Notes: generated by a model not told the origin, from the letters alone. A stretch of DNA of 64,000 nt from Elioraea thermophila (ex Habib et al. 2022) (GCF_003336755.1 NZ_KZ851831.1:189776-253775); one strand, 5' to 3'. Positions 8,418 to 18,069 are shown, counted from the first letter of the stretch. Numbers and translations: made by a program.

Positions 8418-9704
8418 ATGCACCTCGCCGAACTGAAGGCCAAGTCTCCCGCAGACCTCCTCGCCTACGCCGAATCCCTCGAGATCGAGAACGCCTCCAC
8501 CCTGCGCAAGCAGGACATGATGTTCGCCATCCTCAAGACGCTCGCCGAAAGGGACCAGGCGATCTACGGCGACGGCGTGCTCGAGATCCTGCCCGACGGG
8601 TTCGGCTTCCTCCGATCGCCGCAGGCGAACTACCTGCCCGGGCCGGACGACATCTACGTCTCGCCCGCCCAGGTGCGCCGCTTCGGCCTGCGCACCGGCG
8701 ACACGGTGGAGGGCCAGATCCGCGCGCCCAAGGAGGGCGAGCGCTACTTCGCGCTGACCAAGGTCAACGCCATCAACTTCGAACCACCCGAAGCGGTTCG
8801 CCACCGCATCAACTTCGACAACCTCACCCCTCTTTATCCCGACAAGCGGCTGAAGATGGAGATCGAGGACAAGGGCGGGGCGAAGGAGGGCGTGCAGAAG
8901 GGCGTGCAGAAGGACTACACGCCGCGCGTGCTCGACCTCATCTGCCCGATCGGCAAGGGCCAGCGCTGCCTCATCGTCGCCCCCCCGCGCACGGGCAAGA
9001 CGGTGATGCTGCAGAACATCGCCAACTCGATCGCGCACAACCACCCCGAGGTCTACCTGATCGTGCTGCTGATCGACGAACGGCCCGAGGAGGTGACCGA
9101 CATGGCGCGCACCGTGCGCGGCGAGGTGATCTCCTCCACCTTCGACGAACCGGCCCAGCGCCACGTGCAGGTGGCGGAGATGGTGATCGAGAAAGCCAAG
9201 CGCCTCGTCGAGCACAAGAAGGACGTCGTCATCCTGCTCGACTCCATCACCCGGCTCGCCCGCGCCTACAACACGGTGGTGCCCTCCTCGGGCAAGGTGC
9301 TGACGGGTGGCGTGGACGCGAACGCGCTGCAGCGGCCGAAGCGTTTCTTCGGGGCGGCGCGCAACATCGAGGAAGGGGGCTCGCTCACCATCATCGCCAC
9401 CGCCCTGATCGATACCGGCAGTCGGATGGACGAGGTGATCTTCGAGGAGTTCAAGGGCACGGGCAACTCGGAGATCGTTCTCGATCGGAAACTCTCGGAC
9501 AAGCGCACCTTCCCCGCGATCGACATCACCAAGTCCGGCACGCGCAAGGAGGAGCTGCTCGTTGATCGCGGCACGCTCGCCAAGATGTGGGTGCTGAGGC
9601 GGATCCTGATGCCGATGGGCCCGCAGGATGCGATGGATTTCCTGCTCGACAAGCTGAAGTACTCGAAGACCAACCAGGACTTCTTCGACGCGATGAACAC
9701 CTAG
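8418..9704 (+). CDS. rho: Transcription termination factor Rho
   Basis: A 428-residue Rho, the normal length for the family, which forms the hexameric RNA-dependent ATPase that ends transcription. The N-terminal helix-extension domain ([20 protein letters not shown]) is followed by the RNA-binding cold-shock-like domain around [20 protein letters not shown] (about residues 57-76), then Walker [12 protein letters not shown] (about 189), Walker [17 protein letters not shown] (about 214), and the R and Q loop region [23 protein letters not shown] 8418 begins exactly at the family N-terminus. The stop at 9702-9704 overlaps, on the opposite strand, the stop of the pentapeptide-repeat gene. Confidence 0.96.
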   Translation: MHLAELKAKSPADLLAYAESLEIENASTLRKQDMMFAILKTLAERDQAIYGDGVLEILPDGFGFLRSPQANYLPGPDDIYVSPAQVRRFGLRTGDTVEGQIRAPKEGERYFALTKVNAINFEPPEAVRHRINFDNLTPLYPDKRLKMEIEDKGGAKEGVQKGVQKDYTPRVLDLICPIGKGQRCLIVAPPRTGKTVMLQNIANSIAHNHPEVYLIVLLIDERPEEVTDMARTVRGEVISSTFDEPAQRHVQVAEMVIEKAKRLVEHKKDVVILLDSITRLARAYNTVVPSSGKVLTGGVDANALQRPKRFFGAARNIEEGGSLTIIATALIDTGSRMDEVIFEEFKGTGNSEIVLDRKLSDKRTFPAIDITKSGTRKEELLVDRGTLAKMWVLRRILMPMGPQDAMDFLLDKLKYSKTNQDFFDAMNT

Positions 9705-11686
9705 GGCAGGCCTTCGGCGATCGCGCGCAGGGTGTCGCGTTCGCGCGCGGTCAGGCCGCGCGCGCCGGGGCAGGCCGCTTCGTCGAGCAGGGCGCGGGCG
9801 AGGGGGCCGCGGTGGTCGCCGAGGTCACGGCCACCTTTTTCAGGTTTCACCCGTATTTGGCGCAAGACACCTCGCGCGATGTGCGGGGCGTCGTCTTTCT
9901 GGCAGGCAAGCTGTTGAAGCTTTTTGGCTACCTCTCCTGGTGGGGCTATCCGCTCGCGGATTTGTGCTTCAATATTGGATTGCTGCGCCTGAACTTTTTG
10001 CTGGTGCAAAAATTTTGCCGGACCGGAAGACGACAAATTCCGTGGCGAGCTCAAATCGCGGTGACTATTACCCAGCCCTATCACGCTAGAACCAGGGGGG
10101 GAAAGCGGTCGGCCCGATGTATACTGACGCTGGGGTTGGCCAAAAATGGTGCCACGACTATCCACAAGCGCCATTCGAGCTAAGCCTTGTGCACCGCGAA
10201 GGCTCGCCTCTCGTAGGTCGGCTGCTTCCAATCCTGTACCCTCAATCTTAGCTCCATCAAGGCTTGCTCTCACAAGCATGCCACCCTGGATATCGGCGTT
10301 CGCTAGAGACGCTCTTTCAAGTTTGGCATTTCTTAGATCTGAAGCCTGAAGATTCGCTTGTTTCAGATTTGCTTCCGACAGATCGGCCTGAAACAAATAT
10401 GCTCCTTGCAGAGAAGCGGAAACTAAGAGTGCCCTATTCATGTGGGCATTCGCGAGCGACGCACCTTGAAGATAAGCGCCAGTCAAATTAACCGATTGTG
10501 CGTCTGCCTGCTCAAATGAAGCCCCTTGAAGCTTGGACTTTTCAAAACTCGCGAACTGCATTCGCGTGCTGTTCAAAAAAGCCCCCTGGAGGCTAGATCT
10601 CGTTAGGATCGCGTTGTCCAAATACGCACCATGCAGCCAAGCCATATCCAATCGAGCGTCACTCAAGTTAACCCACGTTAGATCCGCCCGACGGAGGTCG
10701 GTGGCGGTAAGCACCGCCCTTCGCAACGATCGACCGCGGAGTACCATCGTCCGCGGAACGGGGTCCGGCTGCCCCTCCGCCACCTTCAGCTCTCCCGCGT
10801 CGATCCTGCGCAACAGCTCCGCCTGCGCGTCGCTGATCAGCCGCTCGTTCGGCAGCATCAGCGCGCGGGAGAAGAGGCTGGTCGGCCGGTTCGTCTTCTC
10901 GTCGACCTCGCCGTCGAACAACGACGCCCGAGCCCCTTCAAGAGGCCAAAAGCGAAGGAGGCGGTCCAGCCATTCATCAACAACCGTGGCCAGCCCAAAG
11001 GTAAAAACGAACGCCCCACCGCTGATCGTGCCTGCCACCGCGACCCAAAGTTTACCGGGCCGCGGGCCACACAGACTTCGTTCTGCTTCCACCGGCCGCC
11101 ACAGCCACCACACCAGCGCGAGATCCACCAGCACCAGCACCCGGTGCCACCAGGTGGTCGCCGGGTCCTGGTAGGGCAGGAACCGCACCTGGAAGAACAG
11201 GAGCAGCAGCACCGGTGCCGCGATCAGCGTCAGCCACGCCATCAGCCGCAAGGGCAGGGCCCCCTGCCCCAACATCGCCCCCGCCACCGCCTGCGCCACC
11301 GGGTAGGGGTCGACCTGGAACCAGGCGCGGTTCGTCCCGTCCCGCTCCCCGGCCGCGCCCGCCGCCGCGCCGCCTTCCGCCCGCAGCGCCGCCACCGCGG
11401 CGGCGAGCTTCTCCCTGAGCACCCGCGCCTGGGCCAGCACGTAGAAGTGCAGGACGACCAGGATCGCCGGGGCGACGACGAAAAAGCCCGTCAGCGGCAC
11501 CGCCACGCTGATCACCGGCAGGGGAATCGGCTCGTCGAAGAACAGCTTGCGGTGCGTGACGGAGCCCACCGCCACCGTCAGGTACAGCATGACGGTGACG
11601 AAGAAGAACCACTGCGTGGCCTCGCGCCGCGCCGTCTCGTTCGCCGCCGCGAGCAGCTCCTTCGCCGAGACGGCCATGCCCGCCAT
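9701..11686 (-). CDS. Membrane-anchored pentapeptide-repeat protein, mosaic composition
   Basis: A predicted 661-residue protein. Residues 1-240 hold about five hydrophobic segments (around 26-42, 54-82, 145-167, 185-198 and 213-238). A linker with [18 protein letters not shown] leads into right-handed beta-helix pentapeptide repeats from about 316 to 508, with the A(D/N)LXX rhythm clear in [20 protein letters not shown] and [18 protein letters not shown]. After about 510 the repeat is lost; a 60-residue low-complexity stretch follows, and the last 60 residues ([28 protein letters not shown]) look like a conserved tail. The DNA for the repeats and the stretch after them is much less GC-rich than either end of the gene. 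Function is unknown; such repeats serve protein-protein contacts, in some cases mimicking DNA. The possibility that the repeat half was swapped in is discussed in the findings. Confidence 0.7.
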   Translation of the reverse strand: MAGMAVSAKELLAAANETARREATQWFFFVTVMLYLTVAVGSVTHRKLFFDEPIPLPVISVAVPLTGFFVVAPAILVVLHFYVLAQARVLREKLAAAVAALRAEGGAAAGAAGERDGTNRAWFQVDPYPVAQAVAGAMLGQGALPLRLMAWLTLIAAPVLLLLFFQVRFLPYQDPATTWWHRVLVLVDLALVWWLWRPVEAERSLCGPRPGKLWVAVAGTISGGAFVFTFGLATVVDEWLDRLLRFWPLEGARASLFDGEVDEKTNRPTSLFSRALMLPNERLISDAQAELLRRIDAGELKVAEGQPDPVPRTMVLRGRSLRRAVLTATDLRRADLTWVNLSDARLDMAWLHGAYLDNAILTRSSLQGAFLNSTRMQFASFEKSKLQGASFEQADAQSVNLTGAYLQGASLANAHMNRALLVSASLQGAYLFQADLSEANLKQANLQASDLRNAKLERASLANADIQGGMLVRASLDGAKIEGTGLEAADLREASLRGAQGLARMALVDSRGTIFGQPQRQYTSGRPLSPPGSSVIGLGNSHRDLSSPRNLSSSGPAKFLHQQKVQAQQSNIEAQIRERIAPPGEVAKKLQQLACQKDDAPHIARGVLRQIRVKPEKGGRDLGDHRGPLARALLDEAACPGARGLTARERDTLRAIAEGLP

Positions 11687-11790
11687 CGCCGCACACCCCC
11701 GCGCGACACGCTATCGTCTGCACGTCGCAACGATCAACCGCCGCGCGCAGCCCCGGCGACCGCCACCCGCCGCCCCGCTCTCCTCGCCGC

Positions 11791-12338
11791 ATGGATCTCG
11801 TCGCCTGCGCCGAAGCCTTCGCCCGCGACCTGCACGCCGGCTTCGCCCGCCAGGGCCGGGCAGGGCGCGCCTTCGTCACGCATCTCGAGGAGGTGGTGGC
11901 GCTGCTGCGCGCGGCCGGCGCGGACGACACCGTGCTCGCCGCCGGCTGGCTGCACGAGGTGGCGGAGAACGCGCTCACCGCGAACCGACGCGTCAGCGCG
12001 CGCGAGCTCGGCGATCCCTTCGGCTGGCAAGTCGCGGCGATGGTGGCGGAGGTGACGGACAACCCGCGCATCCCGCTTCCCTTGCGCAAGGACATCCGCA
12101 CCCGTTCGGCGCGCGACACCACCGCGGGTGCCCGCATGATCACGCTGGCCGACCTCACCGCGCAGCTCCGCGCGCTGATCGAGGACGCGCCCGCGGACTG
12201 GGACCACGGACGCCAAGTCGAATACTTCGGCTGGCCGCGCGCGTCGCCGCCCACTGCCGCGGCCACGCCCCGTCGCTCGAGGTGGCCTGCGACGCCGCCT
12301 ATCGCGAAGGCCTCGCCCGCCTCGCGGCAGGGGCGTGA
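11791..12338 (+). pseudogene. HD-domain phosphohydrolase-like gene, frameshifted, altered HD motif
   Basis: Residues 1-145 resemble the HD domain of RelA/SpoT-like and related phosphohydrolases: FVTHLEEVVALLRAAGADD, then LAAGWLHEVAEN (about residue 53), ARELGDPFGWQVAAMVAEVTD and PLRKDIRTRSARD. Near 12230 the frame breaks: the opening frame runs on into proline-rich nonsense, whereas the next frame gives RLAARVAAHCRGHAPSLEVACDAAYREGLARLAAG and stops at 12336-12338, just before psrC. The metal-binding HD pair appears as HE (LHEVAEN instead of LHDVVED), so activity is doubtful even with the frame restored. It may be a decayed gene or one with an assembly indel. It diverges from the pentapeptide gene. 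Confidence 0.6.
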
Positions 12339-12359
12339 CGCCCCCCGCCGCCCCACCCC

Positions 12360-13271
12360 TCAGCCGAGCAGCGGCTCCCACGCCCCGGCGAGCAGCACGC
12401 TCGCGCGCAGGAACAGCACCCCGGCGAGCGATGAGACGGCGGAGACCGCGATCAGCCCCTTGCTCTTGCCATAGCGGAGCATCAGCGCGGCGAGCAGGAT
12501 CGGCACCGCGAGCCCAAGCCCGATCACGCCGCCCCAGGTGAGCCAGGCAAGCGACCCGGAGACCAGCTCCTCGGCCCCCGCCCGCGCCGCCGCACTCATC
12601 GCCGTCAGCGACACGTGCAGGAAGGCGAGCACCGCAATCAGCTTCAGCGCATCGAGCCCGAGCGCGAGCTTCATCCCGGCGACCGACACGCGCTCATCGA
12701 CCAGACCGAGCACGTAGAAGAGCTCGAGCACCGCGACCGCGGCGACCGCGCTCGAGATCAGCCACAGGATCGGGATCAGCGCCGTGCCCCAGAGCGGAAT
12801 GCCGTGCGCCTGGGTGAGCAGGAAACCGGAGTAGACGACGGACAGCACCCCGTTCGCCGCGAACACGCCGCGGAAGAGGGCGCCTTCGGTCATCTCGCGC
12901 ACGCGGTCGCCGAACGGCGGGTAGATCCCGACGTCTTCGGCGTGCGCGTAGGCGGCGAGCGCGCCGAGCAGCAGATGCACGGTGAGGATGATCACGCCGA
13001 GGAACATCCAGGAGCCGAGATTGAACTCGCCGGCGCGGATCAGCTCCCACAGCACCAACGGCATGTTCCACCACCGCCCGAGGTGGAAGAAGACCAGCAA
13101 AAGGCCGAGGGCGGTGGCGACGAACACCGTGAACGCCACCGCCGCCCGCCGCACCTGCCAGTAGGCGACGGCAAGCCCGCCGCCGATGGCGACGAACCAG
13201 AAGAACCAGGCGATCTGCCAGCCCCAATCCGCGACCGGGGCCTGGAAGACGAGGGGAGGCAGCTCGCTCAT
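12360..13271 (-). CDS. NrfD/PsrC-type integral membrane subunit of a molybdopterin oxidoreductase
   Basis: A 303-residue, highly hydrophobic protein with about eight membrane helices, matching the NrfD/PsrC/DmsC group that anchors molybdopterin oxidoreductases and exchanges electrons with the quinone pool. The first helix WQIAWFFWFVAIGGGLAVAY and the segment LVFFHLGRWWNMPLVLWEL are typical of PsrC-like anchors. The ATG at 13271 follows GGAGGTG and lies three bases beyond the stop of the iron-sulfur subunit, so it is translated from the same mRNA as the third gene of an A-B-C operon. Whether the complex reduces or oxidises its substrate cannot be told from the anchor. Confidence 0.85.
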   Translation of the reverse strand: MSELPPLVFQAPVADWGWQIAWFFWFVAIGGGLAVAYWQVRRAAVAFTVFVATALGLLLVFFHLGRWWNMPLVLWELIRAGEFNLGSWMFLGVIILTVHLLLGALAAYAHAEDVGIYPPFGDRVREMTEGALFRGVFAANGVLSVVYSGFLLTQAHGIPLWGTALIPILWLISSAVAAVAVLELFYVLGLVDERVSVAGMKLALGLDALKLIAVLAFLHVSLTAMSAAARAGAEELVSGSLAWLTWGGVIGLGLAVPILLAALMLRYGKSKGLIAVSAVSSLAGVLFLRASVLLAGAWEPLLG

Positions 13272-13274
13272 CGC

Positions 13275-13874
13275 TCACACCTCCTCGACGATGAAATATT
13301 TCGGCTTCGCACCGCTGTTCGGCAGCAGCGTGCGGTGGCGCTTGGTGCGCAGGGTGCGGCTGACGGAACTTTCCGGGTCGTTCAGGTCGCCGAAGTCGCG
13401 CGCATTCGCGGGGCAGGCCTGCACGCAGGCGGGCTTCTGGCCTGCGGCGACGAGGGCGAGGCAGCCGCGGCCCATGCATTTCATCGGCAAGCCGGTGTCG
13501 GGATGCACCCAGCGCGCGTTGTAGGGGCAGGAGGTGACGCAGTACCTGCACCCCGCACAGCGGCGCGAATCGAGGCGCACGAGGCCGTTCTCGTCGCGGT
13601 ACACCGCGCCGAAGGGGCACGTTTTCATGCAGGGCGCCTCGTCGCAGTGCGCGCACTGATTGAGGAGCAAGGTGGGGCGGCCCTGGGCCGTGACGCCCTC
13701 GTAACGACGGATGTTGGAGGCGACGCCACCGCGCCCCTCGTCCGCGCGGTAGAGCATCTCGGGGTTGTTGGTCGCCGTGCAGGAGATCACGCACGCCGCG
13801 CAGCCGATGCAGGCCGCCTCATTCCAGAGGTGGGCGAGGCGCCGGGTGGGCTGTTCTCCGGGTTTCAGGCGCAT
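13275..13874 (-). CDS. Four-cluster ferredoxin subunit of a molybdopterin oxidoreductase
   Basis: A 199-residue iron-sulfur protein with four cysteine groups: CIGCAACVISC, CAHCDEAPCMKTCP, CAGCRYCVTSCP and a fourth around CMGRGC with ACVQACP. This is the pattern of PsrB, PhsB, DmsB, TtrB and NrfC, which carry four [4Fe-4S] clusters as an electron wire between catalytic and membrane subunits. It has no signal peptide; such subunits are normally exported through Tat bound to the catalytic partner. It sits 25 bp after the catalytic gene and just before the membrane anchor gene. ATG 13874 has GAGGAGG upstream. Confidence 0.9.
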   Translation of the reverse strand: MRLKPGEQPTRRLAHLWNEAACIGCAACVISCTATNNPEMLYRADEGRGGVASNIRRYEGVTAQGRPTLLLNQCAHCDEAPCMKTCPFGAVYRDENGLVRLDSRRCAGCRYCVTSCPYNARWVHPDTGLPMKCMGRGCLALVAAGQKPACVQACPANARDFGDLNDPESSVSRTLRTKRHRTLLPNSGAKPKYFIVEEV

Positions 13875-13899
13875 CGTTCGGGTCCTCCTCGCGCCTGCG

Positions 13900-16464
13900 T
13901 CAGGCGAGCTTGCGCACGCGCACGGAAGCGTTGTTGGCGGCCGCCCCCGTGGTGCGGTCGATCCGTGCGGTGGCGAACCAATGCGAGTTCACGCCCCGCG
14001 CGAGCCGGTCGAACCCCTCGAGGCGGGAAAGCAGTTTCTGGCGGTGCCCGCCGACATAGGAGTAGGCGAACAAAACGCCGCGGTGCACCCGCGCGGTGAC
14101 GCGGATTCGCGTGCGCGCCTGCCAGCCCGTATCCAGCCCCGAAAGCTCCACCGTCTCGCCGTCGCGGATGCCGAGCCGCCGCGCATCCTCGGGGTTCATC
14201 CACACCGCGTTGTCGGCGAGGAACTGCGAGGAGAAGGCGAGCCCGGCGACGGCGGAGGAGCCGGCGGGGCTCTTGCCGCTCACCAGCACGAACTCGTCGG
14301 CCCGCGAGGGAAGCGTGTAGGCATCGGGCTCGACGTGGCGCGGAAAGCCGGTCTCGCGCAGCCCGCGCAGGACGGGGTGGAAGGCGTAGAGCTCCACCTT
14401 GCCGGAGGGCGTGGGTGGTGCGCGCTCGTAGGGCACCGTGCCGTAGGTGATGGGGCCGAACCGGTGGTAGCCCTTGCGCAGGAGCTCCTCGCGCAGCCAC
14501 GCCGGGTCGAGGCGCCAGCGCTGGGCGAGAGCGGCGATCTGCCGCTCCTCGATCGCAGCGAGGAACGCGCGCTTGAAGGTGTTTACATCCTCGAACTCCG
14601 GTTGCCAGCCGAGTGCGGCGGCACGGTCAGGGTACAGCCGGCGCAGGATCTGGAACGAGATCCAGGAGAGGGGCCGAACCTCGGCCCCGGGCGGCGGGTC
14701 GGTGACAGCCGTGCCGCGGGCGACGGCCGGGGCGAGCGACCAGATCATCGTGTGCAGGGACGAGCGTTCGATGATCCAGTCCGAGGGTAGGACGTAATCC
14801 GCCCAGTCGCACACCTCCTGGTGCAGGATGTCGGTGACGACGACGAGATCGAGCTTCGCCAGCATCTCCTGGATGCGGCGCGTGTTGGGGTCGCGCGCGA
14901 ACAGGGTGGCGTCGATCAGGAACAGGCCGCGGATGGCGTAAGCCGCATCGCCGTCGACCACGCTCTTCACCACCGCCTCGAAGGTGGCGTTGGTCTCCGG
15001 GAACATCTCCTGGTCGAGACGCCGCCCCGGCGGGGGAAGCTTCAGTTCGCCGCCCAGGATGGTGCGCACCGTGCCGTCCGGTGCCCGCGAGATGGCGGGC
15101 GGCAACCCCGGGACGGTGCGGAAGCAGAGCCCGCCGGGACGGTCGAAGTTGCCGAGCAGCCCATTCACCAGCAGCACGGCGAGCACGGCGTCGGCATCGT
15201 TGCCGTTGCGGGCCGAATACCAGGTGTCGTCGACCACGCCGCGCAACTCGGCGAGCGTGCGCGCGATGCGCTCGATCACCTCGGGCCTGGTGTCGCTGAT
15301 CGCGGCGGCGCGTTCTGGCGTGTAGTCGGCGAGGTGGCGGAGGAGGCGGTTCCACGCCGTCTCGACGCGGACGCGCGTACCGTCCTTCAGTTCGACCTCG
15401 CTCTCGTGGGCGAGGGCGGGTTCGGCGGCGCGATCCTTGTGGTCGGTGAGCGCGGCCCCCTTGGCGTCGAACACCATGAAGGTCGTGGCCTCGCCGCCCT
15501 CTTCGAGATCGGCTTCCGTCAGCGGCTTCCCGTCCGGCTTGAGCAGGAAGGGGAGGTTGGTGTGGCGGCGGAGGAACGTTTCGTCGTAAAGACGATCGCG
15601 CACGAGCACGTGCGCCACCCCGAGCAGGAAGGCGGCGTCGGTGCCGGGCCGGCAGGGGATCCACTCGCCGTTGGCGAAGGCCGCCTCCGGGTGGGCGGGG
15701 TTGAGGAAGGCGACCTTCGCCCCCTTCGCCTTCGCCTTGGCGAGCAGGAACTGGTGCCCGATCGGCGCGTGCAGGGTGCGGCCGGGAAAGAGAATGAAAC
15801 GGGCGTGTTCGAAATCGGGATCGACCGTCGGCGGCCCCGCATAGGGCGCGCCGAGCACCCAACGCCGCGCCACCGTGCCCGGCGTGTTGCAGGTGGAGTG
15901 GTGCGCGATCACGTTCGGCGCGCCGAGACCCAGGGGCAGCCACTGCCCCTCGTCCATGTCGATCACGATGTGGCCGGTGAAGCAGAGGGCGCGGATGCCG
16001 TGGGCGGCGATCAGCGCGCGCATCCGCTCGGCGATCTCGTCGAAGGCCTGCTCCCACGAGATCTCCTCGAACCGCCCCGAGCCTCGCGGACCGATGCGCT
16101 TCAGCGGCTTGCGCAGACGCAGGGGGCTGTCCCAGGTCTGCGCGGCGGTGGCGCCGCGGCCGCACATGCCGCGCTGGGGATGGTTCGGGTCCTGGTTGCC
16201 GAACAGGACGAAGGGGCGCTCGCCTGGCCTGGGGTTGAGTCGCACCAGGGCGGTGAGGCCGCAGAGCGCGCTGCAGGAGAGGCAGGAGGTGTGGCGAAGG
16301 TCGAAGCCGGCGCGGTTCAGCGTGTCGCGATCGGGGATGCCGGTGGTGAACAGCTGCGCCGCATCGGCCCAGCCTTCGGCGAGCAGGACGGCGGCGGCCC
16401 CGGCGGCGGTCAGGCCCCCGAGGGCAGCGCGACGGCCGAGCGCGGCGTGATCGAGCTTCGCCAT
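13900..16464 (-). CDS. Molybdopterin oxidoreductase catalytic subunit (PsrA/PhsA/TtrA type)
   Basis: An 854-residue member of the DMSO reductase superfamily. The N-terminus carries a twin-arginine export signal (GRRAALGGLTAAGAAAVLL), so it should act in the periplasm. A [4Fe-4S] motif follows, CLSCSALC with a fourth Cys in GMCGRG. The catalytic domain shows EEISWEQAFDEIAERM and HHSTCNTPG, whose Cys is the likely molybdenum ligand by analogy. The C-terminal domain has MNPEDARRLGIRDGETVEL, the usual cofactor-binding barrel. With the B and C genes downstream it forms a polysulfide, thiosulfate or tetrathionate reductase-like complex; the true substrate is not fixed by sequence reading. ATG 16464 follows GGGAGGT. 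This is the first gene of the three-gene operon. Confidence 0.88.
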   Translation of the reverse strand: MAKLDHAALGRRAALGGLTAAGAAAVLLAEGWADAAQLFTTGIPDRDTLNRAGFDLRHTSCLSCSALCGLTALVRLNPRPGERPFVLFGNQDPNHPQRGMCGRGATAAQTWDSPLRLRKPLKRIGPRGSGRFEEISWEQAFDEIAERMRALIAAHGIRALCFTGHIVIDMDEGQWLPLGLGAPNVIAHHSTCNTPGTVARRWVLGAPYAGPPTVDPDFEHARFILFPGRTLHAPIGHQFLLAKAKAKGAKVAFLNPAHPEAAFANGEWIPCRPGTDAAFLLGVAHVLVRDRLYDETFLRRHTNLPFLLKPDGKPLTEADLEEGGEATTFMVFDAKGAALTDHKDRAAEPALAHESEVELKDGTRVRVETAWNRLLRHLADYTPERAAAISDTRPEVIERIARTLAELRGVVDDTWYSARNGNDADAVLAVLLVNGLLGNFDRPGGLCFRTVPGLPPAISRAPDGTVRTILGGELKLPPPGRRLDQEMFPETNATFEAVVKSVVDGDAAYAIRGLFLIDATLFARDPNTRRIQEMLAKLDLVVVTDILHQEVCDWADYVLPSDWIIERSSLHTMIWSLAPAVARGTAVTDPPPGAEVRPLSWISFQILRRLYPDRAAALGWQPEFEDVNTFKRAFLAAIEERQIAALAQRWRLDPAWLREELLRKGYHRFGPITYGTVPYERAPPTPSGKVELYAFHPVLRGLRETGFPRHVEPDAYTLPSRADEFVLVSGKSPAGSSAVAGLAFSSQFLADNAVWMNPEDARRLGIRDGETVELSGLDTGWQARTRIRVTARVHRGVLFAYSYVGGHRQKLLSRLEGFDRLARGVNSHWFATARIDRTTGAAANNASVRVRKLA

Positions 16465-16653
16465 GGCGACCTCCCGGCCCCTGCGAGCCGAGGCGGCAGG
16501 AGCCTCGCGACACGACCATGCGGGCCGAGATCTTGCATTGAGGTCGGTCAAACGGCCGGCGGAAGGCGGCGCGCCCCCGTCAGGCTTGTGTCGGCAAGCG
16601 TCACCGTGCTGTAACGCCGCCGCTCCGAAGGGTGGATGTTTCAGGGGAAAGGT

Positions 16654-17322
16654 ATGGCGACCGACGGCATCGAACGCGAATTCAAGCTCCTGCTCACCTC
16701 GGAGCGCGAGCGGGCGGCCCTCGAAGCCCTGCTGCCGCCGCCGAAGCGTCGCCTGCGCCAGCGCAATCTTTTCTTCGACACGGCCGACGGCGCGGTGGGA
16801 CGCGCCGGCCATTCGCTGCGCCTGCGCGAAGAGGGCGGGCGCTGGACGCTGACGGCCAAGGGCCCGTGCCTGAAGCCCCTCCCCGGCCCAACGCGGCGGC
16901 GGGAGGCCGAGCGCGTGGTGCCGGCGCATCTCGCCCGCCACCTGGAGGCCGGCACCGCCGACCCGTTGCCCCTGCTCCGCCGCGCGAGCCCGCCCGCCAT
17001 CGCACTCGCCCTCGCTCGCGCCATCGAGGAGGCCGCGGCCGGCGCGCCGCTGTTGCCGCGTGGGTCGTTCCGCAACGAACGGGCCGAGATCCCGCTCAGG
17101 TTGCCGCCGGGACTTCCCGCCGTGCTCGCCCTCGACCGCACCGCCTTCGACGACGAAACGACCGAACTCGAGGTCGAGCTCGAGCTCGAGGATGACGGTC
17201 CGGCCGAGCCGGCGGAGGCGTGGCTGGCCGACCTGTTCACGCGTGCCGGCATCCCCCGCCGCCCCGCCCCCTCCAAGCGCGCCCGCTTCGAGGCACGACG
17301 CAACGCCGCCAACGGCCATTGA
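16654..17322 (+). CDS. CYTH-domain protein (triphosphate tunnel metalloenzyme family)
   Basis: A 222-residue protein whose N-terminus has the CYTH signature ExExK as EREFK (residues 6-10), followed by LRQRNLFFDTADGAVGRAG and HSLRLREEGGRWTLTAKGP, where alternating Arg, Lys and Glu line the tunnel. Bacterial relatives hydrolyse inorganic triphosphate, act as class IV adenylate cyclases or make other triphosphate conversions; the sequence does not decide between these. There is no CHAD domain. I use ATG 16654, preceded by AGGGGAAAGG; ATG 16636 would add six residues. The stop lies six bases before the racemase-like gene, suggesting co-transcription. Confidence 0.8.
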   Translation: MATDGIEREFKLLLTSERERAALEALLPPPKRRLRQRNLFFDTADGAVGRAGHSLRLREEGGRWTLTAKGPCLKPLPGPTRRREAERVVPAHLARHLEAGTADPLPLLRRASPPAIALALARAIEEAAAGAPLLPRGSFRNERAEIPLRLPPGLPAVLALDRTAFDDETTELEVELELEDDGPAEPAEAWLADLFTRAGIPRRPAPSKRARFEARRNAANGH

Positions 17323-17328
17323 GCGGCG

Positions 17329-18069
17329 GTGCGTCTCCTCCTCGTCAACGCCAACACCACCGCCGCGATCACCGAGGCCTGCGCGGCGGCCGCTCGGCAG
17401 GTAGCCGCGCCAGGCACGGAGATTCTTTCCGCCACCGCCCGCTTCGGCCCCGCCGTGATCGCCAACCGGGCCGAGAACGCCATCGCCGCGCACGCCGTGC
17501 TCGACCTCCTGGCCGAGCGTGCCGAAGCCTGCGACGCCGTGCTGCTTGCCGTCTCCTTCGACACCGGGCTCGCGGCGGCGCGCGAGCTCCTCCGCGTGCC
17601 TGTGGTCGGCATGACCGGGGCCGCCTGCCTGTTCGCCTGCGCCCTCGGCGGGCGGTTCGGCCTGATCTCGTTCTCCACGGCCGCGATGTACCGCGAGCTG
17701 ATCGAAGGCTACGGCCTCGGCACGCGGCTCGCCGGGATCGCGCTGATCGACGCCACGCCGGCGGAGGTCAGCGCCGAGCCCGAACGGGTCGCCGCGAAGG
17801 TGAGCGATGCGGCACGAAGGCTGGCCGAGAGCGGGGCGGAGAGCGCGATCCTCGCCGGCGCTGCCTTCGCGGCCCTCGGCCGTCGTCTCGCCGACGACGC
17901 GCCCATCCCGCTTGTCGACGGCATCGCGGCGGGCGTGAAGCTCGCCGAGGCGCTGGTGGCGCTCGGTCTCGCCCGCCCCACTGCTGCCGCCCCAGCCGTT
18001 CCCCGGCCGAGCCTCGGCCTTTCGCCCCCTCTCGCGGCGCTTCTGGCCAGAACCCCCGCCGGCCGGTAA
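17329..18069 (+). CDS. Asp/Glu/hydantoin racemase-like protein lacking both catalytic cysteines
   Basis: This 246-residue protein has the fold markers of the Asp/Glu racemase superfamily: an N-terminal LLVNANTTAAITEAC strand-loop, a first half ending DAVLLAVSFDTGLAAARELL, then VPVVGMTGAACLFAC and the second half ESAILAGAAFAALGRRL. In active two-base racemases a Cys occurs in each half, typically ACFGDPGL and LGCAG. Here the two positions read VSFDTGL and AGAAF, so neither catalytic Cys is present. It may be a different enzyme of the superfamily or an inactive relative. It starts with GTG 17329, seven bases after the CYTH gene, and is followed by xseB, a place usually held by other genes in related genomes. 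Confidence 0.7.
   Translation: MRLLLVNANTTAAITEACAAAARQVAAPGTEILSATARFGPAVIANRAENAIAAHAVLDLLAERAEACDAVLLAVSFDTGLAAARELLRVPVVGMTGAACLFACALGGRFGLISFSTAAMYRELIEGYGLGTRLAGIALIDATPAEVSAEPERVAAKVSDAARRLAESGAESAILAGAAFAALGRRLADDAPIPLVDGIAAGVKLAEALVALGLARPTAAAPAVPRPSLGLSPPLAALLARTPAGR

Noticed and set aside
14821-16614. A 597-codon plus-strand frame opposite the molybdopterin oxidoreductase
   Set aside because: Complementary shadow of a gene with intact iron-sulfur and cofactor motifs; no domain of its own.
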